DNA from: Gelidibacter japonicus
Lineage (GTDB): Bacteria > Bacteroidota > Bacteroidia > Flavobacteriales > Flavobacteriaceae
Reading direction: 5' to 3'
Assembly (NCBI RefSeq): GCF_010725055.1
Contig: NZ_BJKB01000017.1
Span: 1-64,000, forward strand
DNA length: 64,000 bases
In this document: positions 26,804 to 35,197 of the stretch, piece by piece
Numbering within the stretch: the first letter of the stretch is position 1
How the letters are laid out: every line of letters begins with the position of its first letter
Program-made: the position numbers and the translations under genes
Notes under the pieces: generated by a model
The model's input: the letters and a program-made list of their open reading frames with translations, nothing else
What the model was told of the DNA's origin: nothing
The model's database searches: none

Positions 26804-27493
26804 ATGAGATATATCATTTTAATAATATTTAGTGTTTGTTTTATCTCGAACATACAAGCCCAAATTTACGAAGGTGGTTTATTCCTTGGTGGAAGCAACT
26901 TTATTGGTGATGTCGGCTCAACAACATACATTGCACCCAACAAGCCAGCAATGGGTCTACTGATAAAATGGAATAGAAGTCCGAGACATTCGTTCAGGGC
27001 TTCTCTAATGTTTACTGAATTGGAGGGCATTGATGGCCGTTCGAATGATCCGAGAAGAATTGCAAGAAATTATAATTTTAAAAATTCAATTTTAGAATTT
27101 TCGGCAGGTATGGAATTTACGTTTTTAGATTTTGATCTTCATAGTACTGATCCTCAAATGACCCCCTACCTTTATACAGGAATTTCAACCGCAAGACATA
27201 ACAACTACTTCTTTCAAGGGGGTGTCCAAACCTCTGAGAATTCACAAAGTTGGGCTTATGGTATTCCTATGATTTTGGGATTTAAAACAACAACCATGTT
27301 AGATGGTGTCATACTAGGCGCTGAAATTGGAATAAGATATACCTTCTCAGATGAAATAGACGGTAGTGTTCCAGACGCACCTTCCAGAGCACCTTTTAGT
27401 TTTGGTAATTTAAACAGCAATGACTGGTATGTGTTTTCTGGGATTACCCTAACTTACACCTTTGGTCAAAAACCTTGTTATTGTAATTTTTAA
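26804..27493 (+). CDS. DUF6089 family outer membrane protein
   Basis: A signal peptide (cleaved after NIQAQ, about residue 20) precedes a beta-rich protein of 229 aa with alternating aromatic strands (YEGGLFLGGSNFIGDVG, PYLYTGISTARH, WYVFSGITLTYTF), consistent with a small outer membrane barrel. The family is widespread in Bacteroidota next to uppS and bamA, as here. The function is unknown. Its stop codon is directly followed by the GTG start of uppS. Confidence 0.85.
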   Translation: MRYIILIIFSVCFISNIQAQIYEGGLFLGGSNFIGDVGSTTYIAPNKPAMGLLIKWNRSPRHSFRASLMFTELEGIDGRSNDPRRIARNYNFKNSILEFSAGMEFTFLDFDLHSTDPQMTPYLYTGISTARHNNYFFQGGVQTSENSQSWAYGIPMILGFKTTTMLDGVILGAEIGIRYTFSDEIDGSVPDAPSRAPFSFGNLNSNDWYVFSGITLTYTFGQKPCYCNF

Positions 27494-28234
27494 GTGGATT
27501 TAAAAGAACAGATACATACCGACAAACTTCCCAACCATCTGGCCATCATTATGGACGGTAACGGCCGTTGGGCAAAACAACAAGGACTCCTTCGGGTCAT
27601 TGGTCATGAAAACGGCACTAAATCCGTAAGGGAAGTCGTTGAAGCCAGTGCCGAAATCGGCATCAAACATCTTACGCTTTATGCATTTTCTACGGAAAAC
27701 TGGAACCGTCCGAAAGTGGAAGTAAAAACACTCATGAAGCTGTTGGTCAAATCCTTGAAAAAAGAGATTAAAACTTTACAGGACAATGACATTAGGCTCA
27801 ATGCCATAGGCTGTTTGAATGATTTGCCGAAAAAAGCAAAAGAAGAACTAGAAGAAGTCATAGAAAAAACCAAAAACAATAAGAGAATGATTCTGACCCT
27901 TGCACTGAGTTATGGCTCGAGAGAGGAACTCATAAATATGGTTAAAAAAATATCTGATAAAGTTAAAAATAATATAATTTCAAGCGATTCTATTGACGAA
28001 TCCATTATTAATAAGCATCTTTACACGCAAAATTTGCCAGATGTAGACTTGCTCATCAGGACCAGTGGAGAACAAAGAATCAGTAATTTCTTGTTATGGC
28101 AAATTGCTTATGCTGAATTATATTTCACCAGTATTTTATGGCCCGATTTTAAAAAGCATGATTTATATACCGCTTTGATAGACTATCAAAATAGAGAACG
28201 ACGATTTGGAAAAACAAGTGAACAACTCAGCTAA
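27494..28234 (+). CDS. uppS: Isoprenyl transferase (undecaprenyl diphosphate synthase)
   Basis: UppS elongates farnesyl diphosphate with isopentenyl diphosphate units in cis to make the lipid carrier for peptidoglycan and O-antigen. The catalytic Asp is D21 in IIMDGNGRWA; FSTENWNRP and the C-terminal RTSGEQRISNFLLWQIAYAELYF motif are present. The start is GTG, immediately after the preceding TAA. At 246 aa it is full length. It is followed after 4 bases by bamA. Confidence 0.95.
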   Translation: MDLKEQIHTDKLPNHLAIIMDGNGRWAKQQGLLRVIGHENGTKSVREVVEASAEIGIKHLTLYAFSTENWNRPKVEVKTLMKLLVKSLKKEIKTLQDNDIRLNAIGCLNDLPKKAKEELEEVIEKTKNNKRMILTLALSYGSREELINMVKKISDKVKNNIISSDSIDESIINKHLYTQNLPDVDLLIRTSGEQRISNFLLWQIAYAELYFTSILWPDFKKHDLYTALIDYQNRERRFGKTSEQLS

Positions 28235-28238
28235 TAAC

Positions 28239-30788
28239 ATGCTTTTGAAAACAATTTTTAATACCTTTCTCAGTGCCTTCTTTCTTTTAGTTTCCTTGGC
28301 ATCTTTTGCACAGGAAAGCCCTTTTAGTTCTGGACAAAAATACACCATAGCCGAAATCATCGTTACTGGCGACACTAATTTTAGTGAAGCAACTATCGTT
28401 ACTTATTCAGGCCTAAGAAAAGGCGAAGTCATCGCCATCCCTGGAGAGCGCATCAGCGAAGCTCTTAAAAAACTATGGGGTTCAAATCTTTTCAGCAGTA
28501 TAGATATCTATCTCACCAAGACTGAAGGTGATCAGGCCTATTTGGAGATTAATCTTCAAGATTTACCTGAACTCAATGATGTGGAGATTAGAGGTGTCAA
28601 AAAAGGTAAAAAAGAAGCCTTAATAAAAGACAACAAATTGAACCGAGGTGTCAAAGTCACCGAAAACTTGATTACTACAACCAAAAACTACCTTACCAAT
28701 AAATACAAAAAGGAAGGCTTTTACAATACCAAGGTCACAGTAACTACAACACCTGTAATGGACTCTATTGAGAAAAGCCGGGTCAATATGTTGGTGAACA
28801 TAGAAAAGAACGATAAGGTTAAAATCAAAGAGATTGATTTTGTTGGGAATGAAAAACTGAGTGACAAAAAGCTCAGAAAAGCCATGAAACACACCAAGCA
28901 AAGAAACTTTTTACGTTTTCTGAAGCGTTCAAAATACGTGAAAGACAATTATAAAGAAGACTTGGTAAGCGTGATTGACAAGTATAAGGAAAATGGTTAT
29001 AGAGATGCCCGTGTGATTTCCGATTCTATTTACACCAATGAAGACGGTACGTTATCAATAGCAATCAAGATAGAAGAAGGTGAAAAATATACTTTTGGCA
29101 AAATTGCTTTTGTTGGAAATACCATCTTTACTGACCAACAATTAGGTGCATTGTTGGGTATTAAGGAAGGAGACACCTATAATGGTGTGGAACTCAAAAA
29201 GAGAATTGCCGACAACTCAAGACCTGACGCGCAAGACATCACCAACCTCTATCAAGACAATGGTTATTTGTTCTCAACAATCAATCCAGTTGAAGTTAGT
29301 GCGGATGGAAATGTTATTGATATGGAGATCCGTATCTCAGAAGGAAAGCCGGCCTATTTTAACAATGTTACTGTTGTTGGAAACGACAAAACCAATGACC
29401 GTGTAATCTATAGAGAGTTAAGAACCCGCCCAGGGCAGCTTTATAGTAAGAGTGCCGTTGTAAGAACAGTGAGAGAGCTTGGTCAATTAGGTTTCTTTGA
29501 TGCGCAGCAATTGAGCCCGAATTTCAAAAATGCCAATCCCAATGAAGGGACTTTGGATATGGAATATTCCGTTGTGGAAAAAGGATCCAGTCAAATCGAA
29601 CTTCAAGGAGGTTATGGTGGCGGTGGCTTTATTGGAACACTCGGTCTGTCCTTCAATAACTTTGCCATAAAAGACATTTTTAAAGGCGAAGCCTACAAGC
29701 CAGTACCCACTGGTGACGGCCAAAGTTTAGCTTTGCGATTACAGGCGAGTCGTTTTTATCAGACCTATAGCTTCTCTTTTACTGAGCCATGGATGGGAGG
29801 AAAACGTCCAATCCAATTTTCAACCTCTTTATCGCATACCATGCAGTTCTTGTACAACCCTAGAACAAGAGATGCAGACAAAAGCAAGAGCTTTACTATC
29901 ACCGGAGTTACTGTTGGCCTTGCCAAGCGTTTGACGCAGCCAGATGACTATTTCACTTTATCTCAAGCGGTAAGTTTCCAACATTACGATTTACAGAACT
30001 ATAACACAGGTCTTTTCACCTTCGGTAATGGTTACTCCAATAACCTAGCTTATACTGTTGGCCTTAGCAGAAACAATACCCATACTGATCCAATTTACCC
30101 AACTGGAGGGTCAAGTTTTTCTGTTACCGCCAAAGTGTCTCCGCCGTTTTCACTTCTGAACAATGTTGATTATACTGCACTAAAAGACGAAAGAGCCGCA
30201 TTAGACCCATCTGATCCTGACGACTACGCCCGTATGGGAGAAATTGATCAAGAGCGTTACAAATGGTTGGAGTTTTATAAAATTAAATTTAAAGGCGATT
30301 GGTACACTCAGATTATTGACAAATTGGTCATTAAGTCTGGTCTTGAGTTCGGTTTTCTTGGAGCATACAATAATGACAGAGGGGTGATTCCTTTTGAACG
30401 TTTCTTTGTTGGAGGCGATGGTTTAGGAAACTATTCATTGGATGGTAGAGAGTCCATAGCCATGAGAGGTTATCCAAACCAATCATTGTCATCACAAGAC
30501 GGTGGAACTATTTACAACAAATTTTCATTGGAACTTCGTTACCCAATTACATTAGGTGCACAAGCAAAAATTTACGCTCTAGGGTTTATGGAGGGTGGAA
30601 ACTCATTTGATAATTTCAAAGATTATAATCCGTTCAACCTTAAGCGTTCTGCGGGTGTTGGCCTAAGAATTTTCATGCCTGCGTTTGGATTGTTGGGCAT
30701 TGACTTTGGTCATGGATTCGATGCACTTCCAGGTCAATTAGAAAAAAACGGGTGGGAAACCCACTTTATTATTGGACAGCAATTTTAA
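28239..30788 (+). CDS. bamA: Outer membrane protein assembly factor BamA
   Basis: BamA inserts beta-barrel proteins into the outer membrane. A signal peptide (to about residue 24, SFAQ) is followed by POTRA domains (IAEIIVTGDTNFSEAT, VEIRGVKKGKK, IKEIDFVGNEKLSDKKL, FGKIAFVGNTIFTDQQL, FNNVTVVGNDKTNDRVI) and a 16-strand barrel ending in Phe (GQQF). The conserved barrel motif appears as SMRGYPN-like 'AMRGYPN'. The ATG at 28239 begins the signal peptide; a TTG 11 codons earlier overlaps uppS and is rejected. 849 aa. Confidence 0.96.
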   Translation: MLLKTIFNTFLSAFFLLVSLASFAQESPFSSGQKYTIAEIIVTGDTNFSEATIVTYSGLRKGEVIAIPGERISEALKKLWGSNLFSSIDIYLTKTEGDQAYLEINLQDLPELNDVEIRGVKKGKKEALIKDNKLNRGVKVTENLITTTKNYLTNKYKKEGFYNTKVTVTTTPVMDSIEKSRVNMLVNIEKNDKVKIKEIDFVGNEKLSDKKLRKAMKHTKQRNFLRFLKRSKYVKDNYKEDLVSVIDKYKENGYRDARVISDSIYTNEDGTLSIAIKIEEGEKYTFGKIAFVGNTIFTDQQLGALLGIKEGDTYNGVELKKRIADNSRPDAQDITNLYQDNGYLFSTINPVEVSADGNVIDMEIRISEGKPAYFNNVTVVGNDKTNDRVIYRELRTRPGQLYSKSAVVRTVRELGQLGFFDAQQLSPNFKNANPNEGTLDMEYSVVEKGSSQIELQGGYGGGGFIGTLGLSFNNFAIKDIFKGEAYKPVPTGDGQSLALRLQASRFYQTYSFSFTEPWMGGKRPIQFSTSLSHTMQFLYNPRTRDADKSKSFTITGVTVGLAKRLTQPDDYFTLSQAVSFQHYDLQNYNTGLFTFGNGYSNNLAYTVGLSRNNTHTDPIYPTGGSSFSVTAKVSPPFSLLNNVDYTALKDERAALDPSDPDDYARMGEIDQERYKWLEFYKIKFKGDWYTQIIDKLVIKSGLEFGFLGAYNNDRGVIPFERFFVGGDGLGNYSLDGRESIAMRGYPNQSLSSQDGGTIYNKFSLELRYPITLGAQAKIYALGFMEGGNSFDNFKDYNPFNLKRSAGVGLRIFMPAFGLLGIDFGHGFDALPGQLEKNGWETHFIIGQQF

Positions 30789-30959
30789 GTTTGGCATGGT
30801 ATTTTCTATTGATACTTTGACGATTTAGTTGAAGTGTTAAAATTTTTTAGAATATATTTCGTTAATTTGAAAAATATTACGCTGATCAGACAGAGTCGTT
30901 AAGTTAATCTGTCGTTTTAGAATTTATAGCGTGACCAATAAATGATAAAATATAAACAG

Positions 30960-31982
30960 ATGAAACACAAAGTTCTTTTTTTAGTGACCGTCATAAGTCT
31001 TTTGAGCTTTACTTCAAATGCACAGCGTGGTGTAAGAATTGGGTATATAGACACTGAGTATATTTTACAAAATGTTCCAGAATACCAAGAGGCCACAGCG
31101 CAGTTGGACGCTAAAGTCCTTCAATGGAAATCTGATGTAGAACAGCGATTGGCCGCCTTGGATCAAAAAAAATCACAGCTTAACAATGAGCGCGTGCTTT
31201 TAACCAAGGAATTATATGAAGAACGTTTTGAAGATATCAGCTTTGAGGAAAAGGAAATTTTGGATTACCAACAAAAACGATTTGGTCCAAATGGCGATTT
31301 GATGATTCAAAAGACTCAATTGATCCAGCCCATCCAAGATCAAATTTTTGCAGCAGTTCAGGAAATTGCGGGAAGCAGGGAATATGATTTTATTTTCGAC
31401 AAATCGGCTGACGTTGTCATGTTATATGCCGCAGAACGTTATGATCTCAGTGAGTTAGTTCTGAGAAGTATCACCAGATCATCAAAACGAACGCAGGCAC
31501 AAACCAAATCAGAACGAAGAGCCGCAGCAGAAGAAGATGTTGTTCCGGTAATCAATAAAGAATTGGATGCGCGTGAACAAGCATTAGAGGACAAGAGAAA
31601 TGAACGTATAAAAGAGGCTGAAGCCCGAAGAGCAGAGCAACAGGCCATTAGAGACTCTATTAAGGCTGATGTTGATGCAAGACGCCAAAAAATATTGGAA
31701 GAAAGAGCAAAGGCCAAAGCTGAAAGAGAAAATAAAAATAATCCTCAAGACAGCACCTCGGTAAAGACTGAAACCAAAAGTAAAGCGGCTGAGGGAAGCA
31801 CAAAGAAAACGGCAGCACAAATTGCCGAGGAAAAAAGACAACAACAAGCCGCTGACCGTGAAGCACGACAAAAAGAACTTGAAGAACGCAGAAATAAAAT
31901 ACTAGAAGAACGTAGAAAAGCAAAAGAAGAACGAGAAGCCCAAAAAAAATCTAAGGATTCCGTTCCAAACAACAATAACTAA
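30960..31982 (+). CDS. OmpH/Skp family periplasmic protein, long form
   Basis: Skp-like chaperones hold unfolded outer membrane proteins on the way to BamA. A signal peptide ends near FTSNAQ. The Skp core (IGYIDTEYILQNVPEYQEATAQLDAKV ...) is followed from about residue 180 by a very long Glu/Arg/Lys/Ala-rich coiled coil (EERAKAKAERENKN). This tail makes it twice the length of usual Skp. It lies directly upstream of a second, normal-length ompH and downstream of bamA. Several antisense ORFs here come from the repetitive codons. Confidence 0.9.
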   Translation: MKHKVLFLVTVISLLSFTSNAQRGVRIGYIDTEYILQNVPEYQEATAQLDAKVLQWKSDVEQRLAALDQKKSQLNNERVLLTKELYEERFEDISFEEKEILDYQQKRFGPNGDLMIQKTQLIQPIQDQIFAAVQEIAGSREYDFIFDKSADVVMLYAAERYDLSELVLRSITRSSKRTQAQTKSERRAAAEEDVVPVINKELDAREQALEDKRNERIKEAEARRAEQQAIRDSIKADVDARRQKILEERAKAKAERENKNNPQDSTSVKTETKSKAAEGSTKKTAAQIAEEKRQQQAADREARQKELEERRNKILEERRKAKEEREAQKKSKDSVPNNNN

Positions 31983-32021
31983 AAACAATTAATAATTATA
32001 ACACGTAATACTATTTTAAAA

Positions 32022-32531
32022 ATGAAACATTTTAAGACCCTTTTATTTGCAGGACTACTTTTTATTGGAGCAACAAGCTTCACTAATGCCCAAAGTAAAA
32101 TTGCTCATATCAACACGCAAGAGCTCATTAAATCAATGCCAGCAATGAAAAGTGCTCAAGCAGAACTAGAAAAATTGCAAAAAACATATGAGACTGAAAT
32201 TCAAACCATGGCTACTGAGCTTCAAAACAAAATGAAGCAGTATCAAGCTGAGGTTGACAGCAAGACTGATGAAGAAAATGCCAAGAGATCTCAAGAAGTA
32301 CAAGGTATGCAACAGAGTATTCGTGAATACCAAAACACTGCACAACAAGATCTTCAAAAAAAGGAATTTGACTTGTTAAAGCCAATTACGGATAGAGCTG
32401 AGGCATCTATCAAAAAAGTTGCAAAAGCACAAGGTTTCCAATATGTGTTGGATTCCTCTCCAGGTTCAGGTGTAATCTTAGCTGAAGGAAAAGACCTTAT
32501 TGCAGACGTTAAAAAAGATTTAGGTTTCTAA
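32022..32531 (+). CDS. OmpH/Skp family periplasmic chaperone
   Basis: A 169-aa Skp-like protein with a signal peptide (ending TNAQ), the N-terminal core KIAHINTQELIKSMPAMKSAQAELEKLQ, a coiled-coil tentacle region, and the C-terminal strand FQYVLDSSPGSGVILAEGKDL. It is the normal-length partner of the preceding long paralogue, 39 bases away. The unit is closed by a strong hairpin terminator. Confidence 0.93.
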   Translation: MKHFKTLLFAGLLFIGATSFTNAQSKIAHINTQELIKSMPAMKSAQAELEKLQKTYETEIQTMATELQNKMKQYQAEVDSKTDEENAKRSQEVQGMQQSIREYQNTAQQDLQKKEFDLLKPITDRAEASIKKVAKAQGFQYVLDSSPGSGVILAEGKDLIADVKKDLGF

Positions 32532-32563
32532 ATCTATCTTATATCGAAACAAAAAAATCACAT

Positions 32564-32597
32564 GGAAAGCCACTTTTAACAAGTGGCTTTCCTATTT
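32564..32597 (+). terminator. Terminator of the bamA-ompH unit
   Basis: A perfect 12-bp stem GGAAAGCCACTT/AAGTGGCTTTCC with a 5-base loop is followed by TATTTTT. The same T-rich tail also makes TATTTTTG, a -7-like word ending 4 bases before the murI ATG. Confidence 0.8.
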
Positions 32598-32604
32598 TTG
32601 TCCT

Positions 32605-33384
32605 ATGAGCACGCAACCAATTGGCATCTTCGACTCGGGTATTGGCGGGACCTCTATATTTAAAGAGATAAAGGCTCTCCTTCCAAATGAGCATACCATT
32701 TATTTGGCAGATAGTTTTAATGCCCCCTATGGCAATAAAACTAAACGAGAAATCATTGATTTAAGTATTAAGAATACAGAGTTGCTGATCAAAAAAAAGT
32801 GTAAGCTCATTGTAGTAGCTTGCAATACCGCAACCACCAACGCCATCACAACATTAAGAGAGTCTTACGACATTCCTTTTATAGGCATTGAACCAGCCAT
32901 TAAACCGGCTGCTTTGAGTACACAAACAAAAGCCATTGGTATTTTGGCCACCAAGGGCACCCTCAGCAGTGAGTTGTTTCATAAAACCACAGATCTTTAC
33001 AGTGACGGCATCAAAGTGATTGAACAAGTAGGCGAAGGTATTGTGGCACTTATTGAAGAAGGGAAAACAAACAGTGAAGAAATGAAATCTTTACTGAAAA
33101 CCTATCTTAAACCCATGATCGAAGCGGATATTGATTATTTGGTTTTAGGCTGTACACACTATCCTTATCTCATCCCATTATTGTTGGACATGTTGCCAAA
33201 ACACGTCAAAATCATCGATTCAGGCCAGGCCGTGGCAAGGCAAACAAAAGCCGTATTGGAACAACGTCAACTTTTAAATACAACATCAACTCAAGGTGAC
33301 AATCAGTTTTTTTCCAATGGTACCATTGACGTATTGAACGATATTTTAGACGGTAAATATAAGGTGCAATATTTGAAGTTTTGA
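32605..33384 (+). CDS. murI: Glutamate racemase
   Basis: MurI makes D-glutamate for peptidoglycan. The two catalytic cysteines are C73 (VACNTATT) and C183 (LGCTHYP); D10-S11 in IFDSGIGG is also present. At 259 aa it is full length. It follows the terminator of the Skp genes with only 12 bases between stem and ATG, so it either escapes by read-through or is transcribed from a promoter overlapping the terminator tail. Confidence 0.95.
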   Translation: MSTQPIGIFDSGIGGTSIFKEIKALLPNEHTIYLADSFNAPYGNKTKREIIDLSIKNTELLIKKKCKLIVVACNTATTNAITTLRESYDIPFIGIEPAIKPAALSTQTKAIGILATKGTLSSELFHKTTDLYSDGIKVIEQVGEGIVALIEEGKTNSEEMKSLLKTYLKPMIEADIDYLVLGCTHYPYLIPLLLDMLPKHVKIIDSGQAVARQTKAVLEQRQLLNTTSTQGDNQFFSNGTIDVLNDILDGKYKVQYLKF

Positions 33385-33491
33385 TTGGTCATCATCCCGA
33401 ACATACCCTTTTCTCTGCCTGAATTCGTTGAGGCGGGCGGTGCACAAGGGTTAATGTTTGATCACCGAAATTAACTTTACCCTGACGTCCT

Positions 33492-33547
33492 GATTCTTGT
33501 TCTCTGTTCTTTGTTCTTTGTTCTTTGTTCTCTGTTTTCTGTTCCTT
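33492..33547 (-). repeat. Heptad tract after the carbonic anhydrase-like gene
   Basis: Eight 7-base units on the sense strand: AAGGAAC, AGAAAAC, AGAGAAC, three AAAGAAC, AGAGAAC and AAGAATC. The first unit includes two bases of the TAA stop. Confidence 0.75.
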
Positions 33548-34064
33548 ATTCTTCCTTAAACCAACCGGAATAGGTCACGTAATTTTCCGCAATCCGATGG
33601 ATTTCACCCGAAATCAATTCAGCACTGATATCCTTTACTTTCTTTGCCGGTACACCGGCATAAATACTGCCTGATTCCACACGGGTGTTTTTGGTGACCA
33701 CAGCACCTGCAGCAATAATGCTATTGCTTTCCACAACACAATCGTCCATCACAATACTTCCCATCCCTATCAAGACATTATCGTGAACAGTACAACCATG
33801 GACAATGGCATTATGACCAATAGATACATTGCTGCCAATAGTGGTGGGCGATTTCTGGTAGGTGCCATGTATAACTGCGCCATCTTGGATATTGACCTTG
33901 TCACCTATTTTAATATAATGGACATCGCCCCGTATGACGGCATTGAACCACACACTACATTGTGTTCCGATGGTGACCTCACCTACGATAGTGGCATTTT
34001 CGGCGATATAGCAATCGTCTGCTATTTGAGGATACTTTCCCTTTACTGATTTTATGATTGGCAT
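33546..34064 (-). CDS. Gamma carbonic anhydrase family protein
   Basis: This is a left-handed beta-helix protein of the gamma class (172 aa). Hexapeptide turns run through residues 10-130 and the histidines IHGTY and IGHNAIVHGC correspond to the zinc site formed between subunits of the trimer. Many members (YrdA-like) bind zinc without proven carbonic anhydrase activity, so the activity is uncertain. It has no signal peptide. The stop is overlapped by a heptad repeat tract, and 27 bases upstream of its ATG a tandem repeat begins. Confidence 0.88.
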   Translation of the reverse strand: MPIIKSVKGKYPQIADDCYIAENATIVGEVTIGTQCSVWFNAVIRGDVHYIKIGDKVNIQDGAVIHGTYQKSPTTIGSNVSIGHNAIVHGCTVHDNVLIGMGSIVMDDCVVESNSIIAAGAVVTKNTRVESGSIYAGVPAKKVKDISAELISGEIHRIAENYVTYSGWFKEE

Positions 34065-34091
34065 ATAAATTCCTTTTAAAAAAGAAGTCTC

Positions 34092-34206
34092 AGGAATGAA
34101 ACTGAGATTTCCTTTGGGTTAATGGTCTATGTTGATAATTGTATTTTCTGTAAAAAACTAAAATCCTTCTAAAATAGAACTTCTACAATGAGATTCCTGC
34201 CTGCGC
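34092..34206. repeat. Tandem repeat copy 1 (115 bp)
   Basis: This unit runs from AGGAATGAAACTGAG to a palindrome with arms ATTCCTGC/GCAGGAAT and loop CTGC (34193-34212). A second, diverged copy follows at once. Confidence 0.7.
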
Positions 34207-34329
34207 AGGAATGAAACTGAGATTTCCTTGTGGTTAATGGTATCTCTTGATGATCGTGCTTTTCTGTAAAAAATTAAAATCATTGAGTAATAGAACTTTT
34301 AAAATAGAGATTCCTGTCTGCACAGGAAT
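34207..34329. repeat. Tandem repeat copy 2 with compensated palindrome
   Basis: The 117-bp second copy keeps AGGAATGAAACTGAGATTTCCTT-like, CTGTAAAAAA and TAGAACTT blocks. Its palindrome at 34310-34329 has arms ATTCCTGT/ACAGGAAT. Relative to copy 1 both members of one base pair have changed, so pairing is kept. The palindrome starts 3 bases after the stop of the LytTR regulator on the sense strand. Confidence 0.7.
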
Positions 34330-34332
34330 TTG

Positions 34333-35067
34333 TCACTTAAAATAAGACAATAATTCTGATTTCCTGGAAGCGGACACCATAATCTGCTTGCCACTGCTCA
34401 GTTCAACACTACCGCCCTTCCCTTTTATGTACTTTACAATCTCGTTGACGTTTACCAGATAGGATTTATGCACTCTTGCAAAACCAGATTCGGATAAAGC
34501 ATCTTCAAAATACTTCAAGGTTTTACTCACAAGTTTCTTTTTTTCGGTAGTTAAGTAAATTTCAGTGTAATTGTCATCGGCTTTACAATAAAGAATATCC
34601 ACAGTACTCAATACCTCAAAACCATCTTGGGTTGGAATGGTGATTTTTCCATCGACACTCTTGGCCTTCGTAACCAGAATCTGATCTTGCAAGGCATCTT
34701 CTTTAGTTCTAATCTCCATCACATAATCTACGGCCTTTATCAATTCATCAATGGAAATGGGTTTCATCAAATAATACGATGCATGGGCATTTAGGGCATC
34801 CATCGCGTAGTGATTATAGGCGGTTACAAAAACGGTCTCAAAATTAATGTGGCCTACCCTATCCAACAGGTCAAAAGCATTCCCATAAGGCATTTCAACA
34901 TCTAAAAACACCAAGTCCAAATCATGATGTCTTATGAGGACCAAGGCCTCTTCAACATTGGCTGCTTCCCCTAAGACCTCAACGCTAGGACAATATTTAT
35001 CGAGGTAATTCTTTAGAATTTCTCTACTGGTTTGTTCGTCTTCTACAATAATTGATTTTAGTTTCAT
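34333..35067 (-). CDS. LytTR family response regulator
   Basis: The receiver domain (residues 1-120) has the phosphoacceptor D56 (FLDVEMP), T82 and K102 (YLMKPIS). The C-terminal LytTR DNA-binding domain spans about residues 140-243 (ILYCKADDNYTEIYLTT ... FARVHKSYLVNVNEIVKYI). It is the AgrA/LytT type of two-component regulator. Its probable partner is the histidine kinase gene 130 bases upstream on the same strand. The stop is followed by a palindromic hairpin. Confidence 0.93.
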   Translation of the reverse strand: MKLKSIIVEDEQTSREILKNYLDKYCPSVEVLGEAANVEEALVLIRHHDLDLVFLDVEMPYGNAFDLLDRVGHINFETVFVTAYNHYAMDALNAHASYYLMKPISIDELIKAVDYVMEIRTKEDALQDQILVTKAKSVDGKITIPTQDGFEVLSTVDILYCKADDNYTEIYLTTEKKKLVSKTLKYFEDALSESGFARVHKSYLVNVNEIVKYIKGKGGSVELSSGKQIMVSASRKSELLSYFK

Positions 35068-35157
35068 AAGAATGGGTTGGAAATTGGATGCACGAAGTTA
35101 GAAGGAAAACAGATCTAACCTTGTATTTCTATACTTTATTATACAATTCATATTCAC

Positions 35158-35192
35158 AATAAACTTCGAGCCACACGCCTCGAGCTTCAAGC
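35158..35192 (-). repeat. Heptad tract after the histidine kinase gene
   Basis: Five sense-strand units: GCTTGAA, GCTCGAG, GCGTGTG, GCTCGAA and GTTTATT. It starts 5 bases after the TAA stop. The unit GCTCGAA is close to GCACGAA in the tract after folK. Confidence 0.65.
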
Positions 35193-35197
35193 CTATT

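Noticed and set aside
31439-31975. Several overlapping minus-strand ORFs in the long ompH gene
   Set aside because: They are shadows of the repetitive Glu/Arg/Lys/Ala codons; products are Ser, Phe and Leu rich with no coherent pattern.
33400-33480. Inverted or repeated sequence around GAATTCGTTGAGGCGGGCGG after murI
   Set aside because: I could not find a second copy or a stable stem in the window.
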